From Asanoa sp040676615 (GTDB lineage Bacteria; Actinomycetota; Actinomycetes; Mycobacteriales; Micromonosporaceae): a stretch of DNA of 64,000 bases. The notes under the pieces are model-generated. The model saw only the letters and a program-made list of their open reading frames with translations, was not told where the DNA came from and did no database searches. The stretch is taken from assembly GCF_040676615.1 (NCBI RefSeq), contig NZ_JBFAPI010000001.1:682001-746000 (forward strand), read 5' to 3'. Made by a program: the position numbers and the translations under genes. Shown here in pieces: positions 32,039-40,183 of the stretch (the stretch's first letter is position 1; each line of letters begins with the position of its first letter).

Positions 32039-35000
32039 TCAGCCGGTAGGTGGTGCCGCCGCCTCGCGGCCCGCGTCGTAGGCCGCGTGGAACGCCGGGC
32101 CGAGCGCGGCGCGGGCCGCCGTCTCGATGCGGTGCAGGTCGGCACGTTCGGCCGGTCCCGGCGGCAGGCCGGTCGGCTCGCGGGTCGCGGCCGCCTGGCC
32201 CAGCAGGTGGGCGGCCTCGCCGTAGCGGCCGGCGGCGGCGGCCGCGGCGGCCAAACCGCCCAGGGCGAGCGCCACGTCGCGGGTGGCGCCCAGGGCACGG
32301 GCCGTCACGAGCGCGGCGCGGTGGTGGCGGGCCGCCGCGGCCAGGTCGCCGCGTTCGGCGGCGACGAACCCGAGTTCGACGAGGACACTCGGCAGGTAGA
32401 GCGGCTGGCCGGTCGCCGCGTCGCTGCGGGCGGCGGTGTCGAGCAGCCAGCCGAGATGGGTCGCGGCGGCGTCGAGGTCGCCGGCGCGACGGGCGGCGAA
32501 CGCCAGGCCCATCGTGGCGAACACGGCGAGCAGCGGGGCACCCTGCTCCTCGGCCAGGGCCAGGGCTTCGGTGCACCGCTCGCGGGCCGTCGCGTGGTCG
32601 CCATGCTCCATCGCGATCCAGCCCAGCCAGCCGAGCCGGCCGGCGACGTCGGCCCACAGGCCCAGCTCGCGGGCGACCTCGAGGCCCTCGGTGTGCAGGC
32701 TGACCGCGGCGGCGTGGTCGCCGGTCAGCGCGGCGTGGGCACCGAGCCATTCGGTCGCCTGGAGCAGGCCCCAACGGTCGCCGAGGTCGCGGAACATCGC
32801 CGCGCTGCGCTCGCCGTCGCGGCGCAGGGTGGCGGCGTCGCCGCGGATGTGGGCGAGCTTGGCGGAGAGGGTGAGTGTGGCCGCCACCCCCCAGCGGTCG
32901 GCCGCTCTGGTGAACGCCCCCAGGATCGCGTCGACGAGCTTCTCGGTGGCGGCGACGTCGCCGAGGTCGACCTCGGCGTAGGCCAGGAACCACTGCGCGC
33001 GGCTGGGCTCGTCGAGGGTGCCGAACGCGGCCGCGTGCCGGGCCGGCCAGTCGGCGGCGTCACCGAGCAGGAACGCGAAGCCGGTCAGCCAGGCGGTCGC
33101 GCGGGGGCTGGCCCGCACGGCGAGCGCGGCCCGCAGCGACCGGCGGGCCTCGCCGAGGCGGCCGCGCAGGAACCAGTACCAGGCCAGGGCCTCGACCAGC
33201 CGGATGGCCAGCGCGGGGTCGTGTGCGGGGTCGAGCGCGGCGCGCAGGTTCGCCGACTCGGCGTCGAGGACGCCGAGCCAGTGCGCCTGGTCCGGGCCGC
33301 GCAGCCGGGTCTCGGCGCGCTCGGCCAGCGCGGTGTAGTAGGCGCGGTGCCGCTGCCGGGTGGCCGCCAGGTCTCCGGCGTCGCGTGACCGGTCGAGGCA
33401 GAAGGCCGACACCGACTCCAGCAGGCGGTAGCGCGGGTGGCCGTCGCCGCGTTCGGAACGGACCACCAGCGACCGGTCGACCAGCCTGCCCAGCAGTTCG
33501 GGGACGTCGGCCCGGACGACATCGCCCGCCGCGCAGACCGCCTCGGCCGCCTCCAGGGTGCAGCCGTCGGCGTGCACGGCGAGCCGGCGCAGCGCGATCC
33601 GCTCCGGCGCGGTCAGCAGCCGCCAACTCCAGTCGATGGTGGCCAGCAGCGTCTGCTGCCGGGCCGGTGCGCCGCGCTGCCCGGCGGCGAGGAGCCGGAA
33701 CCGGTCGTCGAGGCCGGCGACGAGACGGTCGAGGCCGAGCCCGCGTACCCGGGTGGCGGCCAGCTCCAGCGCCAGCGGGATGCCGTCGAGCCGGCGGCAG
33801 AGCAGGGCCACCTGATCCGCGTCGCCCTCGAAGCCCTTCGCCGCCGCCGCGGCGCGGTCCACGAAGAGCCGCACGGCGTCGGCCAGCGACAGCGGCGGCA
33901 CCGGCCAGACGTTCTCGCCGGCCAGCCCGAGCGGCTCCCGGCTGGTGGCCAGCACCCGCAGCTCCGGCGCCGCACGCAGCAGCCGGGCGGTGAGCTCGGC
34001 GACCGCCTCGACCAGGTGTTCGCAGTTGTCCAGGACGAGCAACATCCGCCGGGTACGCAGGGCGGCGGTCAGCGGGTCGGCCCCGGCGGAGTCGCGCAGG
34101 CCGAGCGTGCCCATGACGGTGTCGGCGACCGCGTCGGCGCCCCCCTCGACGCCGGCCAGCTCGACCAGCCAGGCGCCGTCGGGGAACGACCCGCGGGCGG
34201 CACCGGCCACCGCGACCGCGAGCCGGGTCTTGCCGACGCCGCCGGTGCCGGTCAGCGACAGCAACCGGTGCTTGCCGAGCAGCGCGGTCACCTCGGCCAC
34301 CGCCTCGTCGCGGCCGACCAGCTCGCCGAGCGCCGCGGGCAGGTTGCTGGTCGGCGGCCGGCTGTCGGGGCGGGCCGCGGCGGGCGGGTCGAGGCCCGGG
34401 TCCTGGGCCAGGATCGCCTGGTGCAGCGCGGCCAGCTCGGGCGACGGGTCGAGGCCGAGCTGCTCGGCGAGCTGGTGCCGCAGGTCGGCGTAGCTGTCCA
34501 GCGCCTCGGCCTGCCGCCCCGACCGGTAGAGGGCAACCATCCGCAACGCGCGGGTGCGCTCGCGCAGCGGGTGCCGGGCGACGAGGTCGGCCAGCTCGCC
34601 GGCCACCGCGGTGTGCCGGCCGAGCGCAAGGTGGGCCTCGGCCCGGTCGTCGAGAGCGGTCAGCCGGCGCTCGTCGAGGCGCACCACGTCGGCCCGGGCG
34701 AACTCCGCGTCGCGGTAGCCCGCGAAGGCGTCGCCGCGCCAGAGCGCGAGCGCGTCGTCGAGCAGCGCCGCTCGGCGCGCCGGCAGGCCCTCCTCGGCCG
34801 CCCGGGCGAGCAGGTCGTCGAACTCGACGGCGTCGACGGCCCGGCTGCGCAGCAGGTAGCCGGCCGGCCCCGACTCGACCAGCGCCCGGGACCCCGGCTC
34901 GGCGTCGTCGAGGGCCTTGCGGAGCTGGGAGACCTTGACCGCCAGCGCGGCGGCCGGGTTGCCGGGCGGGTCGGCACCCCAGATGTCGTCGACCAGCCGG

Positions 35001-35131
35001 TCGGCGCTGGCCGGCCGGCCAGCGCCGGCGAGGAGGGTGGCCAGCAGCGCGCGCACCTTCGCGCCGGGGACGGGCACCGTGGAGCCGTCCGCGGTCCACA
35101 CCGCGAGCGGCCCGAGCACCCCGAAACGCAT
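32039..35131 (-). CDS. AfsR-like SARP regulator with NB-ARC ATPase and TPR domains
   Basis: 1030 residues. An OmpR-type winged-helix DNA-binding domain (residues ~1-95: FGVLGPLAVW, then VSQLRKAL) and a bacterial transcriptional activation domain (~100-245) give the SARP module. An AAA/NB-ARC domain follows, with the Walker A LTGTGGVGKTRLA at ~290 and Walker B-like LLVLDNCEH. A long TPR array ends the protein. Such regulators bind direct heptamer repeats and activate secondary-metabolite or developmental genes after ATP binding. ATG 35131 is preferred to GTG 35140. Divergent from the serine hydrolase gene, a probable target. Confidence 0.9.
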   Translation of the reverse strand: MRFGVLGPLAVWTADGSTVPVPGAKVRALLATLLAGAGRPASADRLVDDIWGADPPGNPAAALAVKVSQLRKALDDAEPGSRALVESGPAGYLLRSRAVDAVEFDDLLARAAEEGLPARRAALLDDALALWRGDAFAGYRDAEFARADVVRLDERRLTALDDRAEAHLALGRHTAVAGELADLVARHPLRERTRALRMVALYRSGRQAEALDSYADLRHQLAEQLGLDPSPELAALHQAILAQDPGLDPPAAARPDSRPPTSNLPAALGELVGRDEAVAEVTALLGKHRLLSLTGTGGVGKTRLAVAVAGAARGSFPDGAWLVELAGVEGGADAVADTVMGTLGLRDSAGADPLTAALRTRRMLLVLDNCEHLVEAVAELTARLLRAAPELRVLATSREPLGLAGENVWPVPPLSLADAVRLFVDRAAAAAKGFEGDADQVALLCRRLDGIPLALELAATRVRGLGLDRLVAGLDDRFRLLAAGQRGAPARQQTLLATIDWSWRLLTAPERIALRRLAVHADGCTLEAAEAVCAAGDVVRADVPELLGRLVDRSLVVRSERGDGHPRYRLLESVSAFCLDRSRDAGDLAATRQRHRAYYTALAERAETRLRGPDQAHWLGVLDAESANLRAALDPAHDPALAIRLVEALAWYWFLRGRLGEARRSLRAALAVRASPRATAWLTGFAFLLGDAADWPARHAAAFGTLDEPSRAQWFLAYAEVDLGDVAATEKLVDAILGAFTRAADRWGVAATLTLSAKLAHIRGDAATLRRDGERSAAMFRDLGDRWGLLQATEWLGAHAALTGDHAAAVSLHTEGLEVARELGLWADVAGRLGWLGWIAMEHGDHATARERCTEALALAEEQGAPLLAVFATMGLAFAARRAGDLDAAATHLGWLLDTAARSDAATGQPLYLPSVLVELGFVAAERGDLAAAARHHRAALVTARALGATRDVALALGGLAAAAAAAGRYGEAAHLLGQAAATREPTGLPPGPAERADLHRIETAARAALGPAFHAAYDAGREAAAPPTG

Positions 35132-35247
35132 GCCCGCCACCCTAGAGCCTGCCCCGCGCCCCGGCCGTAAGGATTCGGTAATCGGCGTCCGCAGGATGGT
35201 GTGCGTCGGGCGGAGGACGCCGCCCGATCACGAGGGGAGAGGGTGCG
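35132..35247. promoter_or_regulatory. Divergent SARP / serine hydrolase promoter region
   Basis: 116 nt. Contains a possible two-heptamer direct repeat with 11-bp period, GCCGTAA (35164-35170) and TCGGTAA (35175-35181), and an 8-bp inverted repeat (35206-35213 with 35220-35227). A GAGGGGAGAGGG stretch near 35233-35244 provides the SD of the serine hydrolase gene. No reliable -10/-35 elements were identified. Confidence 0.45.
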
Positions 35248-36369
35248 ATGAGCGACATCGAGCGCCAGGTGGCCGACGTCGTCGAGCGGCTTGTCGAAGA
35301 CGGTGCCGAGCGGGGCGTGCAGGTCGCCGTGTATCGCCACGGTGAGCAGGTTGTCGACGTGGTCGCCGGTGAGGCGGACGCCGGGCGGGCGGTCACGCCG
35401 GACACGCTGTTCCACGTCACGTCGACCGGCAAGGGCGCCACCTCGACGGTGGTGCACGCGCTCGTCGAGGACGGCGTACTCCACTATGACCTGCCGATCG
35501 TCGAGGTGTGGCCGGAGTTCGGCGTCAACGGCAAGGACCGGGCGACATTGCGGGACGCCCTCACGCACTCGGCCGGTGTGCCGGCGGTGCCGGTGGACAC
35601 GACGGCGGCGGATCTGTGCGACTGGGACCGGATGTGTTCGTTGATCGCCGGTGCCACGCCGTGGTGGGAGCCCGGGACCCGGACCGGCTATCACCCGCAG
35701 ACCTACGGGTTCCTGGTCGGTGAGATCGTGCGGCGGGCGACCGGGAAGACGATCTCGACGGTGCTGCGGGAGCGGGTGGCTTCGCCGCTGGGGGTGGGTC
35801 GGGAGCTGTTCTTCGGCGTACCCGATGATGATCTTGGCCGGGTCGCCCGGCACGAGGATGCCGCCGACCTGGCGATCACGCCGGAGATGGCCGCGTCGAT
35901 GGCCGAGACCGTGCCGTTCTTCCGGGTGCTCGACGGCTGGACCGCGGCGCCGCTCGGCGCACTGCCGGACGCCGCCTTCTGCAACCGCCGCGACGTGCTC
36001 ACGGCCGACATCCCGGCCGGTGGAGTCATGACGGCGCGGGCGATCGCCCGGATGTACGCGGCGTTGCTCGGCCCGGTCGACGGCGTCCGGTTGCTGTCGC
36101 CCTCGCGGTTGCGCGAGGTGACCACCGTCGCCGCCAGTGGCACCGATGCGGTGATCGGGTTTCCGGCCCGGCGCGGACTCGGGTTCGACATCGGGTTCCA
36201 AGGTGCGCTGGACAGCCCGACGCTGTTCGGCATGGCCGGCAGCAGTGGCACCGCGGCCTATGCCGACCCGGCGACCGGCGTGGTCGTCGCGGTCGCGAAG
36301 AACCGGGTCACGGCCGGCGACTACGCGACGTTCGGTGCGGTCAGCGGCGTCGTCGCCGCGAACCTCTGA
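35248..36369 (+). CDS. Serine hydrolase of the beta-lactamase/class C family
   Basis: 373 residues with no signal peptide. The active-site SxxK is S59-T-G-K62 (HVTSTGKG). The second motif is near TGYHP, where Tyr is kept but Asn is not. The third, KTG-like motif is MAGSSGTAA. Such cytoplasmic members are usually esterases or D-aminopeptidase-like enzymes, not true beta-lactamases. First gene of a short rightward run with DUF1801 and methyltransferase genes. Confidence 0.82.
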   Translation: MSDIERQVADVVERLVEDGAERGVQVAVYRHGEQVVDVVAGEADAGRAVTPDTLFHVTSTGKGATSTVVHALVEDGVLHYDLPIVEVWPEFGVNGKDRATLRDALTHSAGVPAVPVDTTAADLCDWDRMCSLIAGATPWWEPGTRTGYHPQTYGFLVGEIVRRATGKTISTVLRERVASPLGVGRELFFGVPDDDLGRVARHEDAADLAITPEMAASMAETVPFFRVLDGWTAAPLGALPDAAFCNRRDVLTADIPAGGVMTARAIARMYAALLGPVDGVRLLSPSRLREVTTVAASGTDAVIGFPARRGLGFDIGFQGALDSPTLFGMAGSSGTAAYADPATGVVVAVAKNRVTAGDYATFGAVSGVVAANL

Positions 36370-36378
36370 GGAGAGATC

Positions 36379-36723
36379 ATGAAGGACATCGACGAGTACG
36401 TCGCGACCTACCTCACCGAACCGCAGGCCTCGATCGTCGGTGCGGTGCGGGCGCTGATGGCCCGGCACGCGCCCGGGACCCACGAGGTGATCAGCCGTGG
36501 CTCCCCAGCGTGGCAGGGCAGGAAGATGGTCGCCATCATCAGCCGCAGCCGGACACACATCACGCTCGCGTTCGCGCGGGGTGCCGAATTCGACGACCCG
36601 CACGGGCTGCTCGCCGGGGAGGGCAAGACGACCCGGCACGTGAAGCTCAAGAAGCCGTCTGATGTGGACGATGCGCGGCTGGCCGACTACGTGCGACAGG
36701 CGGCCGCGCTGGACGAGCGGTAG
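36379..36723 (+). CDS. DUF1801 (YdhG-like) protein
   Basis: 114 residues. Small alpha/beta protein with HEVISRGSPAWQGRKMVAIISRS and HVKLKKPSDVDD, typical of the DUF1801/YdhG family (frataxin-like fold). Function unknown. It starts 9 nt after the serine hydrolase stop, with a GGAGAG SD. Confidence 0.75.
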   Translation: MKDIDEYVATYLTEPQASIVGAVRALMARHAPGTHEVISRGSPAWQGRKMVAIISRSRTHITLAFARGAEFDDPHGLLAGEGKTTRHVKLKKPSDVDDARLADYVRQAAALDER

Positions 36724-36733
36724 GATGATCGGG

Positions 36734-37405
36734 ATGGACGCAGAGGCCTTTACCCGCGAGCTGGCCAACCAGGCGATCGCGGAAGGTGACGCGACCGCCT
36801 GGTTCGAGCGGCTCTACTCCGCGGCCGCCAACGGCGAGGCCATCGTGCCGTGGGACCGCGAGGCGCCGCACGCCCTGCTCGCGGAGTGGGCGGCGCGGTC
36901 CGGGGTCACCGGCGCGGGCCGGCGGGCCCTGGTCGTCGGCGCCGGCCTGGGTCGCGACGCGGAGTTCGTTGCGGGGCTCGGCTTCGAGGTGGTCGCGTTC
37001 GACATCTCCTCGACGGCGATCGACTCGGCCCGCCGGCGGCATCCCGACTCACCGGTGCGCTACGTGGCCGCCGACCTGTTCGACCCGCCGGGGGAGTGGT
37101 TCGGCGCGTTCGACCTGGTGGTCGAGAGCATGACGGTCCAGGCGTTGCCGGACCCACCCCGGGCCGGGGCGATAGCCCAGATCGGGCGGTTCGTCGCGCC
37201 GGGCGGGATGCTGCTGGTCATCGCCGCGGGTCGCGATCCATCGACGGTCTTCGAGGGCCCGCCATGGCCGTTGACCCTGCGGGAGGTCGAGGCATTCGCG
37301 GCCGGCGATCTGGCGGCGGAAACGCTCGAGGAGATACGCGAGGGCGACGACCCGATCTTCCGCTGGCGCGCGCAATTCCTGCGCCTTCATCCTAGGACGC
37401 CTTAG
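36734..37405 (+). CDS. Class I SAM-dependent methyltransferase (thiopurine-methyltransferase-like)
   Basis: 223 residues. SAM-binding motif I ALVVGAGLGRDAEFV, motif II VVAFDISSTAIDSA, then YVAADLFD. The preceding WFERLYSAA and VPWDREAPHALL are typical of the TPMT/tellurite-resistance branch that methylates small S, Se or N acceptors. AGGA at 36722-36725 supports ATG 36734; ATG 36725 is an alternative. Confidence 0.8.
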   Translation: MDAEAFTRELANQAIAEGDATAWFERLYSAAANGEAIVPWDREAPHALLAEWAARSGVTGAGRRALVVGAGLGRDAEFVAGLGFEVVAFDISSTAIDSARRRHPDSPVRYVAADLFDPPGEWFGAFDLVVESMTVQALPDPPRAGAIAQIGRFVAPGGMLLVIAAGRDPSTVFEGPPWPLTLREVEAFAAGDLAAETLEEIREGDDPIFRWRAQFLRLHPRTP

Positions 37406-37474
37406 GGGTCGTGCCGCCGGACATTGGCGAGGAATGTCGCCGGGGCCGCCGCCCGGTCTGGAACGATTGGCCGT

Positions 37475-38074
37475 ATGGGGTTCCTGGAACGCGCGCCGGC
37501 GCAGCCCGCGCCCGGGTCCACGGTGGACAGCTGGCGTCGGTGGTATCACCGGCACAGCACCCGCTTCTACGGCCCCAACCGGCGCAACTCCTGGCTCAGC
37601 TGGATCGGCGAGGAGCGCCTCGCCGTCGGCAGCCTGCCCACGGGGGTCACCCTGCCGCTGCTGCGCGACGAGGGGATCACCGACGTGGTCAACTGCCGCT
37701 CGACGGTGCAGACGTGGTTGTCGCAGGACCTGGCGGCCGAGCGCGCGATCTTCGGCCCGGGCCACGTGGTGCACGCCCCCATGTGGGATTTCGGCCAGCC
37801 GCAGCATCCGCGGCTCTGGTCGGCGGCGGCGCGCTACGTCGCCGACCTGCTGACCGACGAGCCCACCGCGGGCGTCCTGATCCACTGCCACCAGGGCCGG
37901 CGGCGGTCGATCCTGCTGACCTACGCGGTGCTGCGCCTGCGCGGTCACGACCCCGACGAGGCCGCGGCGCTGATCGCCGACCACCGCGCGGAGGCGCAAC
38001 TGGTCCGCGCGTACGCGCGCAGCGTCGAACGCTGGCTCGACGAGGGCGCAGCCCCGGTCGGCCGCCTCCGCTGA
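37475..38074 (+). CDS. Dual-specificity/tyrosine-phosphatase-like protein
   Basis: 199 residues. P-loop signature HC138HQGRRR144S fits HCx5RS with catalytic Cys and Arg. A candidate general acid, Asp105, is in APMWDFGQP. Preceded by NCRSTVQTWL, which resembles the start of eukaryote-like dual-specificity phosphatases. Predicted cytoplasmic. Substrates could be phosphotyrosine/phosphoserine proteins or phosphoinositide-like molecules. Ends near a bidirectional terminator. Confidence 0.85.
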   Translation: MGFLERAPAQPAPGSTVDSWRRWYHRHSTRFYGPNRRNSWLSWIGEERLAVGSLPTGVTLPLLRDEGITDVVNCRSTVQTWLSQDLAAERAIFGPGHVVHAPMWDFGQPQHPRLWSAAARYVADLLTDEPTAGVLIHCHQGRRRSILLTYAVLRLRGHDPDEAAALIADHRAEAQLVRAYARSVERWLDEGAAPVGRLR

Positions 38075-38100
38075 GGCGCCTCCCGACGAGGGCAGACGGA

Positions 38101-38124
38101 AGGGGCCGGCGTCGGCCGGCCCCT
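38101..38124. terminator. Bidirectional 10-bp hairpin between convergent genes
   Basis: Arms 38101-38110 and 38115-38124 are perfect reverse complements with loop GTCG. It sits between the ends of the phosphatase-like gene and the SPW-repeat gene, so it can terminate both. Confidence 0.75.
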
Positions 38125-38140
38125 GTCCGCGGTGAGTTGA

Positions 38141-38839
38141 TCAGCGCGTCGCGAGGCGGCCTCCGCCGCGGTTCATCATGCGCGTTCGGGAGCCGATTCT
38201 GGCCGGCCGGCGAATGAGGTTGCCGGCCGCGCCGAGCAGGCCGAAGAAGATGATGAAGCCGCCGACGATGATGTCGCTCCAGCCGGGGCGTCCGCCGCTG
38301 CCGAAGTGCGGGTAGCTGAACACCCATGGCGACGCCATCATCCAGGCGCCGGCCACCACCGTGACCAGGTTGATCATCGGGTTCGAGCGGTACGCGGACA
38401 TCCGCACCAGCGCCATGACCGCCACCGCGATGCCGATCACGACACCGTTGAGGACTCCGCCTGCCGTGGCGCCGGCGAGCGGGAAGTCGAACACGAATCG
38501 CGAAATGATCAGCCAGACGCCGGCGATCAGCAGGAGCGCGTTCGGCGCGGAGATGGTGCTCTGCTGGACGCGGTCGGAGATCCCCGCCGCAGCGGCCGCT
38601 TGTGCGTAGCCGCCGTCGTCGTATCCGCCGTCGGGCATGCGCGAGGCCGAACCTTCGGTGTAGGACCCTGCCTGGCCGCCCTGCGTCGCTGTCGGATCCG
38701 CGGCGTGCCGGGCGGTCATGCCGTTCCTGCCGGCCATCCCGTTCCCGCCCATGCCGTTCGCGGAGGTGCCGTTCGGCGCCCGGTCCGTGACCCCGTCACG
38801 GACCGGGTCGTCCGGCCGTGGTCTGCGTGGGCTTGCCAT
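38141..38839 (-). CDS. SPW-repeat membrane protein
   Basis: 232 residues. A disordered, Gly/Asn/Met-rich N-terminal ~110 residues is followed by four membrane helices. The third ends MASPWVFSY, the SPW motif. Function of the family is unknown. GGAGGG SD supports ATG 38839. A near-consensus iron box lies 73 nt upstream (38912-38930), suggesting repression by a DmdR/IdeR-type regulator when iron is sufficient. Confidence 0.82.
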   Translation of the reverse strand: MASPRRPRPDDPVRDGVTDRAPNGTSANGMGGNGMAGRNGMTARHAADPTATQGGQAGSYTEGSASRMPDGGYDDGGYAQAAAAAGISDRVQQSTISAPNALLLIAGVWLIISRFVFDFPLAGATAGGVLNGVVIGIAVAVMALVRMSAYRSNPMINLVTVVAGAWMMASPWVFSYPHFGSGGRPGWSDIIVGGFIIFFGLLGAAGNLIRRPARIGSRTRMMNRGGGRLATR

Positions 38840-38911
38840 TGTTCCCTCCAGGTGCGTGTAGTTACTCCTCGCCTCGGATCGGCTACCCCCTGTGACCTGC
38901 GGCAAAACGCC

Positions 38912-38930
38912 TTAGGTTAGGCTCAACTGC
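38912..38930. promoter_or_regulatory. Iron box (IdeR/DmdR-type operator)
   Basis: The 19-nt sequence TTAGGTTAGGCTCAACTGC matches the Streptomyces DmdR1/IdeR consensus TTAGGTTAGGCTCACCTAA at 16 of 19 positions, including the whole left half. It lies upstream of the SPW-repeat gene on the minus strand. Confidence 0.7.
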
Positions 38931-38945
38931 CCCAAGCGCCGCAGA

Positions 38946-40079
38946 TCACACCGCTGGCGGGCGGTCGGCCCACCGCATGACCGCCCCGATCCCGTGCTCC
39001 AGCGGGACCTCGTCGGGCCCGACCAGAACCAGCGAGGCGTCCGTACCCTCGATCGCGCGCAGCAGGGCCTGATCCGCGCGTACCCGAAGCGGATCTTCGA
39101 CGCCCTCGGAGCGCAACGTGTCGGCGTCGACCGCGAGCAGCGACGGGTCGTCGAGTCCGACGAACAGCGTGTCCGTCGAGGACAGGTCGTTGACCATCAA
39201 CACCGTCTCCACCTGCCGCCGCTGCAACGCCGACACCACGTCCGGCAGGCCGGTCGCCGAGACGTTTTCGCCGCGCTGCGTCTGATAGCGGTCGATCGCC
39301 TCCTGGGCGTGCCGGTCCGCGAGGTCGGCGATCGCCTGGATGGTGACGTCGTCGAGCGCTTCCTCGTCGGCGCCACCACCGCGGGATCCGGCGTCGGTCC
39401 GCACCACCCGCTGCTGCCAGCGCTTGGGCAGTTTGGCGACGAACATCGGCACGGTCGACACGTCACCGCCGACCACCACGACCTCGGCTCCGACCGCCTC
39501 GGCCAGTTCGGCCGTGGCCGCCGCGACGTCGCCGGCGTTGTGCTTCCACACGTCGTCGATGCTCTGTGTGTCGCCGACCCGGCCCTGGCCGCCGCTGCGC
39601 GCCTTGTGCAGCGGAAATTGCTCACCGCCGCGCACCGTGCGGTCGACCTCGCGGAGCCGGGGCGCGGTGGCCACCGCGAGCCCCTCCAGGTCGGCACCGG
39701 CCCGGTCGGCGATGACCCGGACATACGGGATGTCCTCCCCACGGAGGGCGACCAGCGGCATCGCGTGCGGAAGCTCCGAATAGCGCGCCTCGTCGGCGGC
39801 CGGCGGCGCGTTCATCGGCTCGACCAACGCGACCCGACCGGCCCGCGCGAACGCCGCCAGCCCGTAGCGCCCCTCCTGGTTCGGGTAGTTCAACAGCGCC
39901 TCGCCGGTCACGTCGATCGTCGGCTGGTCGGCGCCCTGCGCCTCGAGTCGCGCCGCCAGTGCGCGCCAGCGCAGCGCGACCTCCCGGTCCCCGCTCTCGT
40001 CGTTGCGGGACGCGTCCAGGTAGACCGACGCCCAGGGCCCGGGCTGCGCGTAGATCGGGTGCAGGTAGTGGAGGTCCAT
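38946..40079 (-). CDS. baeRF2/Rv2629-like peptide-release-factor-fold protein
   Basis: 377 residues. Pattern YLHPIYAQPGPWASVYLDASR at the start, VIADRAGADLEGLAVA, RTVRGGEQFPLHKARSGG, and a C-terminal domain with VDADTLRSEGVEDPLRVRADQALLRAI and ASLVLVGPDEVPLEHGIGAVMRW. This matches the actinobacterial Rv2629 group, distant relatives of eRF1/Vms1. It may act on stalled ribosomes or ribosome hibernation; mycobacterial members are dormancy-linked. It lies 104 nt downstream of the APC gene, with a hairpin between. Confidence 0.75.
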   Translation of the reverse strand: MDLHYLHPIYAQPGPWASVYLDASRNDESGDREVALRWRALAARLEAQGADQPTIDVTGEALLNYPNQEGRYGLAAFARAGRVALVEPMNAPPAADEARYSELPHAMPLVALRGEDIPYVRVIADRAGADLEGLAVATAPRLREVDRTVRGGEQFPLHKARSGGQGRVGDTQSIDDVWKHNAGDVAAATAELAEAVGAEVVVVGGDVSTVPMFVAKLPKRWQQRVVRTDAGSRGGGADEEALDDVTIQAIADLADRHAQEAIDRYQTQRGENVSATGLPDVVSALQRRQVETVLMVNDLSSTDTLFVGLDDPSLLAVDADTLRSEGVEDPLRVRADQALLRAIEGTDASLVLVGPDEVPLEHGIGAVMRWADRPPAV

Positions 40080-40148
40080 GCCCTGGCGTCTACCCGCGAT
40101 GCGCCGCTTTTCACGCTCCAGATCTGGATCATGAACATGACGGTGTAC

Positions 40149-40177
40149 GGGCGAGGGTGCGCACTGCGCCCTCGCCC
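40149..40177 (-). terminator. Hairpin after the APC permease gene
   Basis: Arms 40149-40157 and 40169-40177 pair perfectly (9 bp). An inner 3-bp helix (40160-40162 with 40166-40168) follows a 2-nt bulge. It begins 7 nt beyond the permease stop (minus strand). Confidence 0.7.
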
Positions 40178-40183
40178 GACCCG

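Noticed and set aside
35248..36369. Antibiotic-resistance beta-lactamase
   Set aside because: SxxK is present, but there is no signal peptide and the second and third motifs diverge from true beta-lactamases. A general serine hydrolase is the safer call.
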